7,246 nucleotides of DNA from Paracoccaceae bacterium (lineage in GTDB: Bacteria > Pseudomonadota > Alphaproteobacteria > Rhodobacterales > Rhodobacteraceae): assembly GCA_012036325.1 (NCBI GenBank), contig JAAUPC010000178.1:1-7246 (forward strand). The letters run 5' to 3'. The notes under the pieces are model-generated. The model was not told the DNA's origin, made no database searches, and worked only from the letters and a program-made list of their open reading frames with translations. Made by a program: the position numbers and the translations under genes. Each line of letters starts with the position of its first letter. Positions within the stretch are counted from its first letter, which is position 1. Below, piece by piece: positions 1-6,529 of this stretch.

Positions 1-307
1 CGGGCGCGGGGCTGAGGGCGGCATGCGGCATCAGGTGGCGGGCGTTGCCGGCGCGGTGCGTCCAGTCACCGGAATTGGTTTGCGCGGGCAAAGCGATCGG
101 CAGGCTTTGGTTTTCCGCATCCGTCGGGGCGACGGGGGCGGGTTCCCCTTCGACCGGGACGCTCGCATCAAGATCGGCGCGGATCGGGAAGCGTTCGCCT
201 TGCAGGATCACCTCACGCTCGGCGCAGGCGGAGAGGAGGGCCAGAAGCCCAATTCCTGCCAGAACCTTGCCCGCCAGAACCTTGCCCGCCGTCTGCCGGA
301 TCATCAT
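1..307 (-). CDS. bamB: BamB-like outer-membrane assembly lipoprotein, N-terminal part (runs off left edge)
   Basis: Only the first ~102 residues are present. From the ATG at 307 the protein has a basic start (MMIRQTAGK), a hydrophobic stretch and the lipobox LLSAC, with the lipidated Cys at about residue 28. This predicts export and anchoring as a lipoprotein. Downstream the residues GDWTHRAGNARH followed by PHAALSP match the segment that precedes the first beta-propeller blade in alphaproteobacterial BamB/PQQ-like repeat proteins. BamB is a scaffold of the BAM complex that inserts beta-barrel proteins into the outer membrane. The gene lies 36 bp after the YfgM-like gene and is probably co-transcribed with it. 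The start is uncertain: in-frame ATGs at 337 and 334 would add ten or nine residues, and a GAGGTG lies about 5 bases before the one at 334, while AGGAAAGG lies about 10 bases before 307. The signal peptide contains a 15-bp tandem duplication. The family call rests on the N-terminus and context, because the propeller is outside the window. Confidence 0.72.
   Translation of the reverse strand, partial: MMIRQTAGKVLAGKVLAGIGLLALLSACAEREVILQGERFPIRADLDASVPVEGEPAPVAPTDAENQSLPIALPAQTNSGDWTHRAGNARHLMPHAALSPAP
261..290. repeat. Perfect 15-bp tandem duplication inside the bamB signal peptide
   Basis: Positions 261-275 and 276-290 are identical (AGAACCTTGCCCGCC on the plus strand). In the lipoprotein this doubles the pentapeptide, giving GKVLAGKVLAG just before the hydrophobic core. 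The reading frame is kept, so the signal peptide is lengthened by five residues. Confidence 0.95.
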
Positions 308-343
308 GCTTGAGTAGCCTTTCCTTTGCGCCATCATCGCACC

Positions 344-1030
344 TCAGTCCGAGCCGCCGTCAGCTTCGGCAGGAACGGGCGAAGTGCGGTCCGGCACCGT
401 GCCGCCCAGCGCCGTCACCATCTGCCCAAGCCGCGCCCTGAGCGCGCCAGACGCCTCTTGGTCTTGCATCAGCGTGGTCATCGCAGTGATGGCGTCATCC
501 GTCTTGCCTTCTTCAACCAAAAGGTAGGCCAGAAGTTCCTCAGCCAGTGCGCGGTAGGGGCGGCCAGCGACGGCAATGCCCTGCAAGGCCGTGCGGCGGT
601 CTGCTAGCGGCACCTCTGCCCCGGCAACCAGGACCCGGCGCAGCACGGCCAGATCGCGGTAGACCGGTGACAGGCTGGCATCGACGGCGACACGGTCAAG
701 GGCGGCCAGCGTGGCTGCGCGGTCTTCATCCGGGTCAGACGCCAGGATCAGCTGCAACAGCGCACCCTGTTCGCCATCGACCGGAACTGCCGCAAGGGCC
801 GTGCGGCGTTCTTGCGGCGTGCCTTGGTCAAGCGCATCCAGGATCGCGTCGCCAAAGGCTTCAGCCCGGGCTTCGGCGCGCGACTTCGACCATTCCGTCC
901 AGGCCGCGCCACCAACCAGCGCCACCACGAGGACGCCACCGATCCAGCCATACTTGCGGAAAAGGCCAAACAGCCGATCGCGCCGCACCTCTTCGGTGAC
1001 TTCCTCGATGAAACTGTCAGGATTGCTCAA
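344..1030 (-). CDS. YfgM-like inner-membrane TPR protein (TPR_21 type)
   Basis: A 228-residue protein if started at the TTG at 1028-1030, giving MSNPDSFIEEVTEEVRRDR. I chose this start because the family in Rhodobacterales begins this way, and because the open frame upstream (ATG at 1234) lies inside the preceding TPR gene and has no family-like sequence. A single membrane segment lies at about residues 28-45 (GWIGGVLVVALVGGAAW), preceded by basic residues, so the N-terminus should be cytoplasmic and the C-terminal part periplasmic. The soluble part is helical and ends with a TPR-like pair (ALAEELLAYLLVEEGKTDDA). YfgM proteins are ancillary to the SecYEG translocon and hand exported proteins to periplasmic chaperones; in many genomes the gene sits next to bamB, as here. 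The C-terminal tail is a short acidic/proline linker. Family membership is fairly secure; the exact role in this organism is inferred. Confidence 0.8.
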   Translation of the reverse strand: MSNPDSFIEEVTEEVRRDRLFGLFRKYGWIGGVLVVALVGGAAWTEWSKSRAEARAEAFGDAILDALDQGTPQERRTALAAVPVDGEQGALLQLILASDPDEDRAATLAALDRVAVDASLSPVYRDLAVLRRVLVAGAEVPLADRRTALQGIAVAGRPYRALAEELLAYLLVEEGKTDDAITAMTTLMQDQEASGALRARLGQMVTALGGTVPDRTSPVPAEADGGSD

Positions 1031-1090
1031 GGTGCCCGTTCCCCGTGCTTTTGGCCCTGCTTCTTTGGCCCCGTGTTCTGTTGTCCCCGT

Positions 1091-1118
1091 CTTACAGGCA
1101 AAGGCGGCGGGTTGCCAA
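1091..1118 (-). promoter_or_regulatory. Possible promoter for the yfgM-bamB pair
   Basis: In the 121-bp gap between the TPR gene and the YfgM-like gene, the minus strand reads TTGGCA (1113-1118; 5 of 6 to a -35 box), a 16-bp spacer, then TGTAAG (1091-1096; 4 of 6 to a -10 box). Transcription would start near 1084, leaving a leader of about 55 bases to the TTG start. The match is modest and the GC-rich background makes chance matches possible. No convincing intrinsic terminator for the upstream TPR gene was seen in the gap. Confidence 0.25.
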
Positions 1119-1151
1119 GCCCTGCCCCGTCTGCGGGCGGCCAAGACGCGG

Positions 1152-3548
1152 TCAGAATTCCGTGGGCAGACCCAGGCTGCGGCGCAGGATGAATATCCAT
1201 TCGACATAGTCCGAAGGCAAGGTGCCGTTGGCATACATCTCTTCTAGGATTGCCAGGGCCTCTTGATTGGTGGGTCTTGGGTCTTCCAGAAGGGCGGCCT
1301 TGAGATCAAGCGCAAGCACCAGACCGATCCGGTACGAGACATCTGCCGGAACAGCGGCCGAAAGGTCCCGCAGGATCGAGACACTGGCCTCTTGATGCTC
1401 CAACGCGGGTTGCATGTCGCCAAGGTCAGACAAAACGCGCGAGACGCGTTCATAGCTGGTGGCAAGGTTGCGATATCGGGCCAGGTCGTTCGGGTCGTCC
1501 TGAACCAGCCAGTTGCGCAGGGCAAGGCTGTCCTGCTGGCTTTTGAGCGCGCCCGCAAGATCGCCGGTCGCGGCCTGCGCATCCCCCAGACGCGCCAGCG
1601 CGACGGCAAGGTCTGCAGCCCAGGGCGCATGGTAAGCGTCAATGTCCAGAAGCTGGCTGCCCGCCGCGACCATCTGGCCAAAGGAGTCCACCGCTGCAGC
1701 ATTGTCGCCCAGCGCCACCTGTGCGTCCCCCAGCCCGTTTAGCGTCACCAGCCGGTCGTGCACATGGACAGCCACATCCGGTGCAAGCTGCAACAGCCGG
1801 TCCACCGTTTGCAGCGATTGCTGGCTGACGGTCAAAGCCTCGACCTTGAAGCCAAGGGCCCGCAGGCTCATCGCGTGATCGTTCTGCGCGATGGACAGGT
1901 CACGCAGGGCAAAGACCGCGTCCGGCGTGGCCCCGACCATTTCCGCCCGCAGGCTTACCGCTTCGGCCAGCATCGCTTCGGCCAGACCGTAGTCACCGTT
2001 TGCGATGTGGATCGTGGCCAGCCGACTTAAGGACAAGGTGATGTCGCGCCGGTATTGCAAGACGGTGGGGTCCGCCAAAGCAAGGGACCAGCGCAGCGCC
2101 AGCGCCTGTTCATGGGCCTGCACGGCCCCCGCCTCGTCCCCCATGGCTGAGCGGATGTCACCGATCTTTTCCAGTGCCACGCCCAGGTCGCGTTGCCGGG
2201 GCAGGTTTTCGGGATCAAGGGCCACGATCGCATCGCGCAAAGCCTGTGAGCGTTCCTGAACAGCAAGGGCACTGACAAGGTCATTCAGGCCAAAGTAGGT
2301 GTCGCCCAACCGTTCCAGGCCGACCGACAGATCACGCTGCCAAAGCATGTTCGTGGGGTCGAGCGTCGCCAGCTTTTCCCGGATGGCCACCGCCGCCTGA
2401 TGCCCCAAGAGCGCCGAGTCATAATCGCCGCGCAGGGCATTGATGTCGCCGATACGTTCAAAGGTCACCGACAGGTCGCGCTGGCGCAGCTTGTTGTCGG
2501 GGTCAAGGGCGGCCAGTTCCTCGCGGATTGCCAGCGCCTTGCCATAGCTTTCCAGGCCGCCGTCATAATCACGTTCGGCGATCAGCATGTCGCCAATCCG
2601 CTCATAGCTGACCGAAAGGTCGCGGCGGATCGTTTCGTCGGCAGGAAATTCGGCGGCAAGGGCTTCGGTCACCTCAAGCGACACAGCGAAGGCCGCGCTG
2701 GCACCGGCCTGGTCACCCATCTGCACCAGAACGTCACCCACCCTTTCTTGCGTAAAGGCGATGTCGCGGCGGTAGGTGACATTGCCGGGGTTGGACGCAA
2801 GCAGTGCCTCGGCCATGGCCAAAGCCTCACGGTGGGCTTGAAGTGCACCGGGGAAGTCGTTCTTGGCGAACCTGATTTCACCCACCTTGTTGCGCGCGAC
2901 CTGGCCGTCGCGGATCAGGTCGGGGTCATCGGGCATCTGCCCGGCCTGCCAGTCGGAAAACTCCAAGGCGCTGGCGAAAGCGGCTTCGGCTTCGCGCTGG
3001 AAGCCCTGTTGCTGCAGGACGTTACCAACGCTGTTCAGCGACCACACAAGTTCACGCACCCAGTCCACATCCGTCGGGTCGGCCTCAACCTTGGCTTGGG
3101 CATAGCCGCTGCGCCGCCCGAAAGCGTCCAGTGCCGCCTGGCTGTTGCCCGCCACCAGCTGCAACTCACCCAGGTCGGACAGCGCCTGCATGTAGCTGAA
3201 CTCGGTCTCGCGATCGATCGCTTCGCCCTCAATCTCGACGTATAGGGCGACGGCCTTGCCAAGGTCGGCAATCGCCAGATCATAGCGCAGGTCGGTGCGG
3301 GCGGCGTTCGCGTTCAGAAGATGCGTCGCCGCTTCGGACAAGGTGCGCGAGACATAGGTTTCGCGGATCGTCGTCCGGGCAGTGGCGTCGATCCCGGCGG
3401 CTTCGGTCAGAAGCGCGCGGGCGGCGTCGAAAGCGCCGAGGGTCAGCTGTTCCTCGGCCCGGGCGCGCAGGTCGGCGACGCGGGGGTCATCAGACTGGAA
3501 GCGCTGCAGTTCGGACTGGAACTGTTCGTAGGACAGCGCCGCCTCCAT
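1152..3548 (-). CDS. Long TPR-repeat protein; probably the C-terminal part of a frame-split caspase-TPR protein
   Basis: As an independent gene this is 798 residues from the ATG at 3548. Residues 1-116 are helical. Residues 117-740 form 13 back-to-back repeats of exactly 48 residues, with consensus near RDLSVSYERIGD, then xxGDYxxAL, then LAxLDPxN. Repeat starts fall at residues 117, 165, 213 and so on to 693 with no gap; the central ones (309-452) are the most alike. A degenerate 58-residue cap ends in LGLPTEF. Such arrays form superhelical protein-binding scaffolds, and related RDLSVSYERIGD-type arrays occur in bacteria fused to enzymatic or signalling domains. The ATG overlaps the stop of the caspase-like frame by one base (TGATG), which would allow coupled translation. 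However, the frame is open upstream of the ATG and reads LYAALLSADLGDQTPEDRAR, a natural extension of the caspase-like protein. I therefore think the ATG is internal and this is residues ~322-1119 of one protein. No signal peptide of its own is visible. Confidence 0.85.
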   Translation of the reverse strand: MEAALSYEQFQSELQRFQSDDPRVADLRARAEEQLTLGAFDAARALLTEAAGIDATARTTIRETYVSRTLSEAATHLLNANAARTDLRYDLAIADLGKAVALYVEIEGEAIDRETEFSYMQALSDLGELQLVAGNSQAALDAFGRRSGYAQAKVEADPTDVDWVRELVWSLNSVGNVLQQQGFQREAEAAFASALEFSDWQAGQMPDDPDLIRDGQVARNKVGEIRFAKNDFPGALQAHREALAMAEALLASNPGNVTYRRDIAFTQERVGDVLVQMGDQAGASAAFAVSLEVTEALAAEFPADETIRRDLSVSYERIGDMLIAERDYDGGLESYGKALAIREELAALDPDNKLRQRDLSVTFERIGDINALRGDYDSALLGHQAAVAIREKLATLDPTNMLWQRDLSVGLERLGDTYFGLNDLVSALAVQERSQALRDAIVALDPENLPRQRDLGVALEKIGDIRSAMGDEAGAVQAHEQALALRWSLALADPTVLQYRRDITLSLSRLATIHIANGDYGLAEAMLAEAVSLRAEMVGATPDAVFALRDLSIAQNDHAMSLRALGFKVEALTVSQQSLQTVDRLLQLAPDVAVHVHDRLVTLNGLGDAQVALGDNAAAVDSFGQMVAAGSQLLDIDAYHAPWAADLAVALARLGDAQAATGDLAGALKSQQDSLALRNWLVQDDPNDLARYRNLATSYERVSRVLSDLGDMQPALEHQEASVSILRDLSAAVPADVSYRIGLVLALDLKAALLEDPRPTNQEALAILEEMYANGTLPSDYVEWIFILRRSLGLPTEF
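1329..3200 (-). repeat. 13 tandem coding repeats of exactly 144 bp (48-residue TPR units)
   Basis: The repeated protein unit gives a strict 144-bp period in the DNA. For example, the plus-strand segments beginning GTCACC/GTCGCC at 2157, 2301, 2445 and 2589, which encode the end of the ER(I/L)GD-like motif, are spaced exactly 144 bp apart. Each is followed by a copy of an ACCGACAGGTCGCG-like stretch. The copies have diverged at many positions, so this is an old array kept by protein selection, not a recent DNA duplication. Confidence 0.9.
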
Positions 3549-4510
3549 CAGCAGGCGGGCGCGGTCTTCGGGGGTCTGGTCGCCCAGATCGGCTGACAGA
3601 AGGGCTGCGTAAAGGGGGCGAGCGGCAGGTTGCGTTCGGTCGCCAGGGTTTCCACTTCGGCCCGCAGGTCGGGCGTCAGGTCGGCCATGGCGATCAAAAG
3701 CTGGTCGCGTTCGGGCAAGACCCCTTCGCCGGTGATGAAGACAAGTTCCGGCAACCCGCTTTCGATGTAGGGCAGTTGCTTGCCCCGGCTGCGGTCATAG
3801 ACATCTTGCTGGACCAGCGTCAGCGCGGTGCGCAGTTCAACCCCGGCGGTGCCAAGGTGGCGGACAAGGGCGGCGGTGAAGGGGGAATTCTCTTCCTCGC
3901 CGTCTGAGGCGGTTTCATTCGGGGCGGCGGCAAAGGCGAAAAGGAAGCCATCCGCCCGGCCAATCCGGCCAAGGCCCGGGGTCGGCGTGCCTGCCGGAAC
4001 CGGGGCCGTATCGTCTAGCGCGCCCGCACCCCTCCCTTCGGTGCCGCCCCCGGAAAAGGGGTCGTCGCGGCAGGCATCCAGAAGGACAATGGCCACCGGG
4101 GCCACGGCGCGCAGCGCCTCTTGCGCCTCAGCCAAAGGCAGCGCAGTGGCGGCAAGCGCTTCGGGTGAGGACCCGTCAGCATCGGTTGGCAGAAGGTAAT
4201 TCACCCCGTCCAGCGCCACGCCATGACCGGCGAAGAACAGCAGCGCCACATCCGCCCCGGCGGCGTCTGCCTTGAAATCCTCAAGCGCGCGGCGCATCCG
4301 GCGCAGGTCGCGGTCGGTTTCGACGAACACCTCGAAATCCAGCTTTTCCAGCAGGTCTTCCATCGCGCGGGCATCGTTCGCGGGGTTCGAAAGCGGGCGG
4401 ATCAGGCTGTAATCTTCCGCCGCAAGCACCAGCGCCACGCGCTTTTCCGCCAGCGCGGCCGACACCAACCCCAGCCAGACAAAAAGCCCAAGCACCACGC
4501 GCCGCATCAT
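3548..4510 (-). CDS. Exported caspase-like (peptidase C14) protease domain; reading frame likely broken near its 3' end
   Basis: The open frame encodes 320 residues. A signal peptide occupies residues 1-21 (basic MMRR, hydrophobic core, cleavage likely after AALA), so the protein should be exported to the periplasm or beyond. The C14 domain follows, with RVALVLAAEDY (24-34), PLSNPANDARAM (39-50), the catalytic His96 in FFAGHG and the catalytic Cys147 in LLDACRDDPF. A second subdomain contains FAFAAAPNETASDG and ENSPFTAALVRHL and then RGKQLPYIESGL, all typical of bacterial caspase-like proteins. Both catalytic residues are present, so activity is expected; these enzymes usually cut after Arg or Lys. 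AAGGGA lies six bases before the ATG. After about residue 299 (NLPLAP) the frame gives an atypical tail rich in Pro and Cys, ending at a TGA that overlaps the TPR frame's ATG. Adding one base at the C run (plus-strand G5, 3614-3618) joins the domain to the TPR array as a protein of about 1119 residues. As it stands the product is either truncated or a coupled two-gene pair. Confidence 0.85.
   Translation of the reverse strand: MMRRVVLGLFVWLGLVSAALAEKRVALVLAAEDYSLIRPLSNPANDARAMEDLLEKLDFEVFVETDRDLRRMRRALEDFKADAAGADVALLFFAGHGVALDGVNYLLPTDADGSSPEALAATALPLAEAQEALRAVAPVAIVLLDACRDDPFSGGGTEGRGAGALDDTAPVPAGTPTPGLGRIGRADGFLFAFAAAPNETASDGEEENSPFTAALVRHLGTAGVELRTALTLVQQDVYDRSRGKQLPYIESGLPELVFITGEGVLPERDQLLIAMADLTPDLRAEVETLATERNLPLAPFTQPFCQPIWATRPPKTAPAC
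3614..3618 (-). other. Probable single-base deletion (frameshift) in a C homopolymer joining the caspase-like and TPR frames
   Basis: On the minus strand the sequence is CTCGCCCCCTTTACGCAG. Read as is, it gives LAPFTQ and an unconvincing 21-residue tail. With a sixth C it reads CTC GCC CCC CTT TAC GCA, giving LAPLYA and then a smooth helical sequence continuing into the TPR protein. Loss of one base in a C run is a common real mutation and a common sequencing error. A programmed -1 shift is less likely, since the local CCCCTTT only allows good re-pairing in the P site. Confidence 0.7.
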
Positions 4511-4548
4511 GACCCATCCCTTCAGAGTGGCCGCAGTCTGGCCAAGCC

Positions 4549-4562
4549 TGACCGGACGGTCA
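4549..4562. promoter_or_regulatory. 14-bp palindrome upstream of the caspase-like gene
   Basis: TGACCGGACGGTCA has perfect 6-bp arms around a 2-bp centre. It lies 39 bp before the caspase-like ATG. The minus-strand TTGACC (4559-4564), a 5-of-6 match to a -35 box, overlaps it, although no good -10 box follows at standard spacing. It could be an operator or a small hairpin. No T tract follows on either strand, so it is not a standard terminator. Confidence 0.35.
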
Positions 4563-4566
4563 AAGG

Positions 4567-4606
4567 AAAAAGCCTGTCATCTGGGCAGCTTCACAGAGAT
4601 GCGAAG
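4567..4606 (-). terminator. Weak candidate terminator after the ABC exporter gene
   Basis: Directly after the exporter's stop codon the minus strand has a hairpin at 4589-4606, CTTCGCA / TGTGAAG, with 7 pairs including one G-U and a TCTC loop. A T5 tract occurs only 18 bases further on (4567-4571), after a short GCC...GGC pairing. The separation of stem and T tract makes efficient termination doubtful, so read-through into the caspase-like gene is possible. Confidence 0.25.
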
Positions 4607-6445
4607 TCAGGCGGCAACCTCGGTTTCCTCTTCGGCGGACTGGCGTTCCCACATCGCGGCATAGCGGCCTTTGCGGGCCAGAAGCTCTTCATGCCGGCCC
4701 TGTTCGACGATCTGGCCCGCCTCAAGCACGATGATGAGATCAGCATCGGCGATAGTGGACAGCCGGTGCGCGATGGTGATGACGCTGCGCCCCTGCCCCA
4801 TCTCACGCAAGCTGTCCTGGATCGCGCGTTCGGTCTGGGTGTCAAGGGCGCTTGTCGCTTCATCCAGGATCAACAGCGGCGGGTTTTTCAAGAGCGTCCG
4901 CGCGATGCCCACCCGCTGCTTTTCCCCGCCCGAAAGCTTCAGCCCGCGTTCGCCCACGGTCGTGTCATAGCCCTGCGGCAGGCTGGCCACGAAGTCATGG
5001 ATCTTGGCCCCGCGCGCGGCGGCCTCGATCTCCTCCCGCGAGGCCCCGGCGCGGCCGTAGGCGATGTTGTAAAGGACGGTATCGTTGAAAAGGACCGTGT
5101 CCTGCGGCACGACGCCAATCGCCTGATGCAGGCTGGTCTGCGTGACGTGGCGGATATCCTGCCCGTCAATCCGGATGGCACCGGACTGGATGTCATAGAA
5201 CCGGAACAAGAGCCGCCCGATGGTGGACTTGCCGGACCCGGAGGTGCCAACAAGCGCCACGCGCTGGCCGGGGCCGACGCGAAAGCTGATACCTTTCAGG
5301 ATTTCGCGGTCGGCCTCATAGCTGAAATGGACGTTGTCGAAGACGATCTCGCCGCCCTTGACGGCCAGCGGCTTGGCGTCCGGGTCATCGGTCACCTCAG
5401 CCGGTTGGCCAAGAAGACCGAACATTTCCCCCATATCCACCAGCGCCTGCCGGATTTCGCGGTAGACGGTGCCAAGGAAGTTCAGGGGCATGGTGATCTG
5501 GATCATGTAGGCGTTGACCATGACGAAATCGCCCACGGTCAAGGTGCCAGCCTGCACGCCAAGCGCGCTCATCACCATGACGATGACAAGGCCGGTGGTG
5601 ATCAGCGCGGCCTGACCCACGTTCAGGAAGCTGAGGGAAAGCCCGGTCTTCACCGCTGCCGTTTCATACTGCCGCATCGCGCCGTCGTAGCGGTCAGCTT
5701 CACGCTCTTCGGCATTGAAATACTTGACGGTTTCGAAGTTCAACAGACTGTCAATCGCCTTCTGGTTGGCGTCGGTGTCCTGATCGTTCATCTCGCGCCG
5801 CAGCTTCACCCGCCATTCGGTGACCTTGAAGGTGAAGGCCACATAAAGCGTGATGGTCACGATGACGACGGCGGCATATTCCCAGCCGAAGACCAGCGCG
5901 AAGATGATCGAGACCATGGTCAATTCAAGGATCAGCGGCCCGATGGAAAACAAAAGGAAGCGCAGCAGGAAGTCGACGCCCTTGACCCCGCGCTCGATGA
6001 TCCGGCTAAGGCCCCCGGTCTTGCGCGTGATGTGATAGCGCAAGGACAGGCGGTGGATATGGGTGAAGGTCTCAATCGCCAGGCGGCGGATTGCACGCTG
6101 GCCGACGCGGACAAAGACGGCATCCCGCATCTCACCGAAGATGACGGTGCCCAGCCGCGCCAGCCCGTAAGCCACCACCAGACCCGCCGCGCCAAGGCCA
6201 AGGATCATGCCGGTATCCGGCGCATCGCCTGAGAGATTGTCGACCGCCAGTTTGTAGATCCAGGGGGTCGAGACCGACACCAGCTTGGCCAAGAGGAGGA
6301 AGACCAGCGCCAGCACGACACGGCGTTTCACCCAAGGCTGGCCCTCGGGCCACAGGTAGGGGGCTACGCGCCGCAGGGTGGACATCCCGGACGCAGGTTT
6401 TGCTGGGATATCGGCAGAAGTGGCAGTGGACCGGCGCATCATCAT
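4607..6445 (-). CDS. atm1: Atm1/HMT1-type ABC exporter (fused membrane and ATPase domains)
   Basis: A 612-residue half-transporter that should work as a homodimer in the inner membrane. Residues ~40-345 are the six-helix exporter domain (hydrophobic spans near 43-60, 78-100, 163-187, 190-207, 276-296 and 305-325). Residues ~365-605 are the ATPase: Walker A GTSGSGKST (400-408), Q-loop Gln448, signature LSGGEKQ (504-510), Walker B LLILDE (524-529), D-loop SALD and H-loop His560, all intact. Atm1 proteins export glutathione-linked compounds: sulfur species for Fe-S assembly in mitochondria, and metal or oxidised glutathione adducts in bacteria. The glutathione-site residues that I recall from Novosphingobium NaAtm1 (Y195, R206, N269, Q272, R323) all fall here at a constant offset of six (Y201, R212, N275, Q278, R329), which strongly supports the subfamily. 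Three ATG codons in a row (6445, 6442, 6439) follow AGGA; the second or third has the better spacing. Divergent from an ArsR-type regulator, which probably controls it. Confidence 0.92.
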   Translation of the reverse strand: MMMRRSTATSADIPAKPASGMSTLRRVAPYLWPEGQPWVKRRVVLALVFLLLAKLVSVSTPWIYKLAVDNLSGDAPDTGMILGLGAAGLVVAYGLARLGTVIFGEMRDAVFVRVGQRAIRRLAIETFTHIHRLSLRYHITRKTGGLSRIIERGVKGVDFLLRFLLFSIGPLILELTMVSIIFALVFGWEYAAVVIVTITLYVAFTFKVTEWRVKLRREMNDQDTDANQKAIDSLLNFETVKYFNAEEREADRYDGAMRQYETAAVKTGLSLSFLNVGQAALITTGLVIVMVMSALGVQAGTLTVGDFVMVNAYMIQITMPLNFLGTVYREIRQALVDMGEMFGLLGQPAEVTDDPDAKPLAVKGGEIVFDNVHFSYEADREILKGISFRVGPGQRVALVGTSGSGKSTIGRLLFRFYDIQSGAIRIDGQDIRHVTQTSLHQAIGVVPQDTVLFNDTVLYNIAYGRAGASREEIEAAARGAKIHDFVASLPQGYDTTVGERGLKLSGGEKQRVGIARTLLKNPPLLILDEATSALDTQTERAIQDSLREMGQGRSVITIAHRLSTIADADLIIVLEAGQIVEQGRHEELLARKGRYAAMWERQSAEEETEVAA

Positions 6446-6503
6446 TTCCTGGGAAAACCGCGTGATCGGGCGTTGCGATGCGGCTTTGGTTCGGTTAGGT
6501 TAT

Positions 6504-6527
6504 TTCAACGCTTCTTGAATAGTTGAA
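6504..6527. promoter_or_regulatory. 24-bp imperfect palindrome: probable operator of the ArsR-family regulator
   Basis: The half sites TTCAACGCTTCT and (as reverse complement of the right half) TTCAACTATTCA agree at 9 of 12 positions, with perfect 6-bp outer arms TTCAAC/GTTGAA. Length and symmetry suit ArsR/SmtB dimers. It is in the 84-bp divergent spacer and ends two bases before the regulator's ATG, so a bound repressor would block transcription of its own gene. It lies 58-81 bp upstream of the exporter's first ATG, where the exporter promoter is likely to be. No strong sigma-70 boxes stand out; AATAGT (6518-6523) is a possible -10 for the regulator. Confidence 0.6.
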
Positions 6528-6529
6528 CG

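Noticed and set aside
1031..1151. Search for an intrinsic terminator after the TPR gene
   Set aside because: No strong stem followed by a T tract on the minus strand; only scattered short GC complementarities.
1031..1234. Upstream extension of the YfgM-like frame to an ATG at 1234
   Set aside because: The extra 68 residues overlap the 3' end of the TPR gene, are Arg/Cys/Trp-rich and do not resemble the family; the TTG at 1030 gives the expected N-terminus.
2400..3245. 281-codon open frame on the plus strand opposite the TPR array
   Set aside because: It mirrors the 144-bp repeat of the real gene and shows no independent domain; it is a shadow of the TPR coding frame.
3608..3622. Programmed -1 ribosomal frameshift site between caspase-like and TPR frames
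   Set aside because: The local CCCCTTT heptamer permits exact re-pairing of the P-site tRNA only; the A-site would mismatch at the first base. A lost C in a homopolymer is simpler. Not fully excluded.
4223..6232. 669-codon open frame on the plus strand opposite the ABC exporter
   Set aside because: It is antisense to a gene with all ATPase motifs intact. Its product is rich in His, Asp, Gln and Arg with no recognisable domain, as expected from the complement of a GC-rich coding frame.
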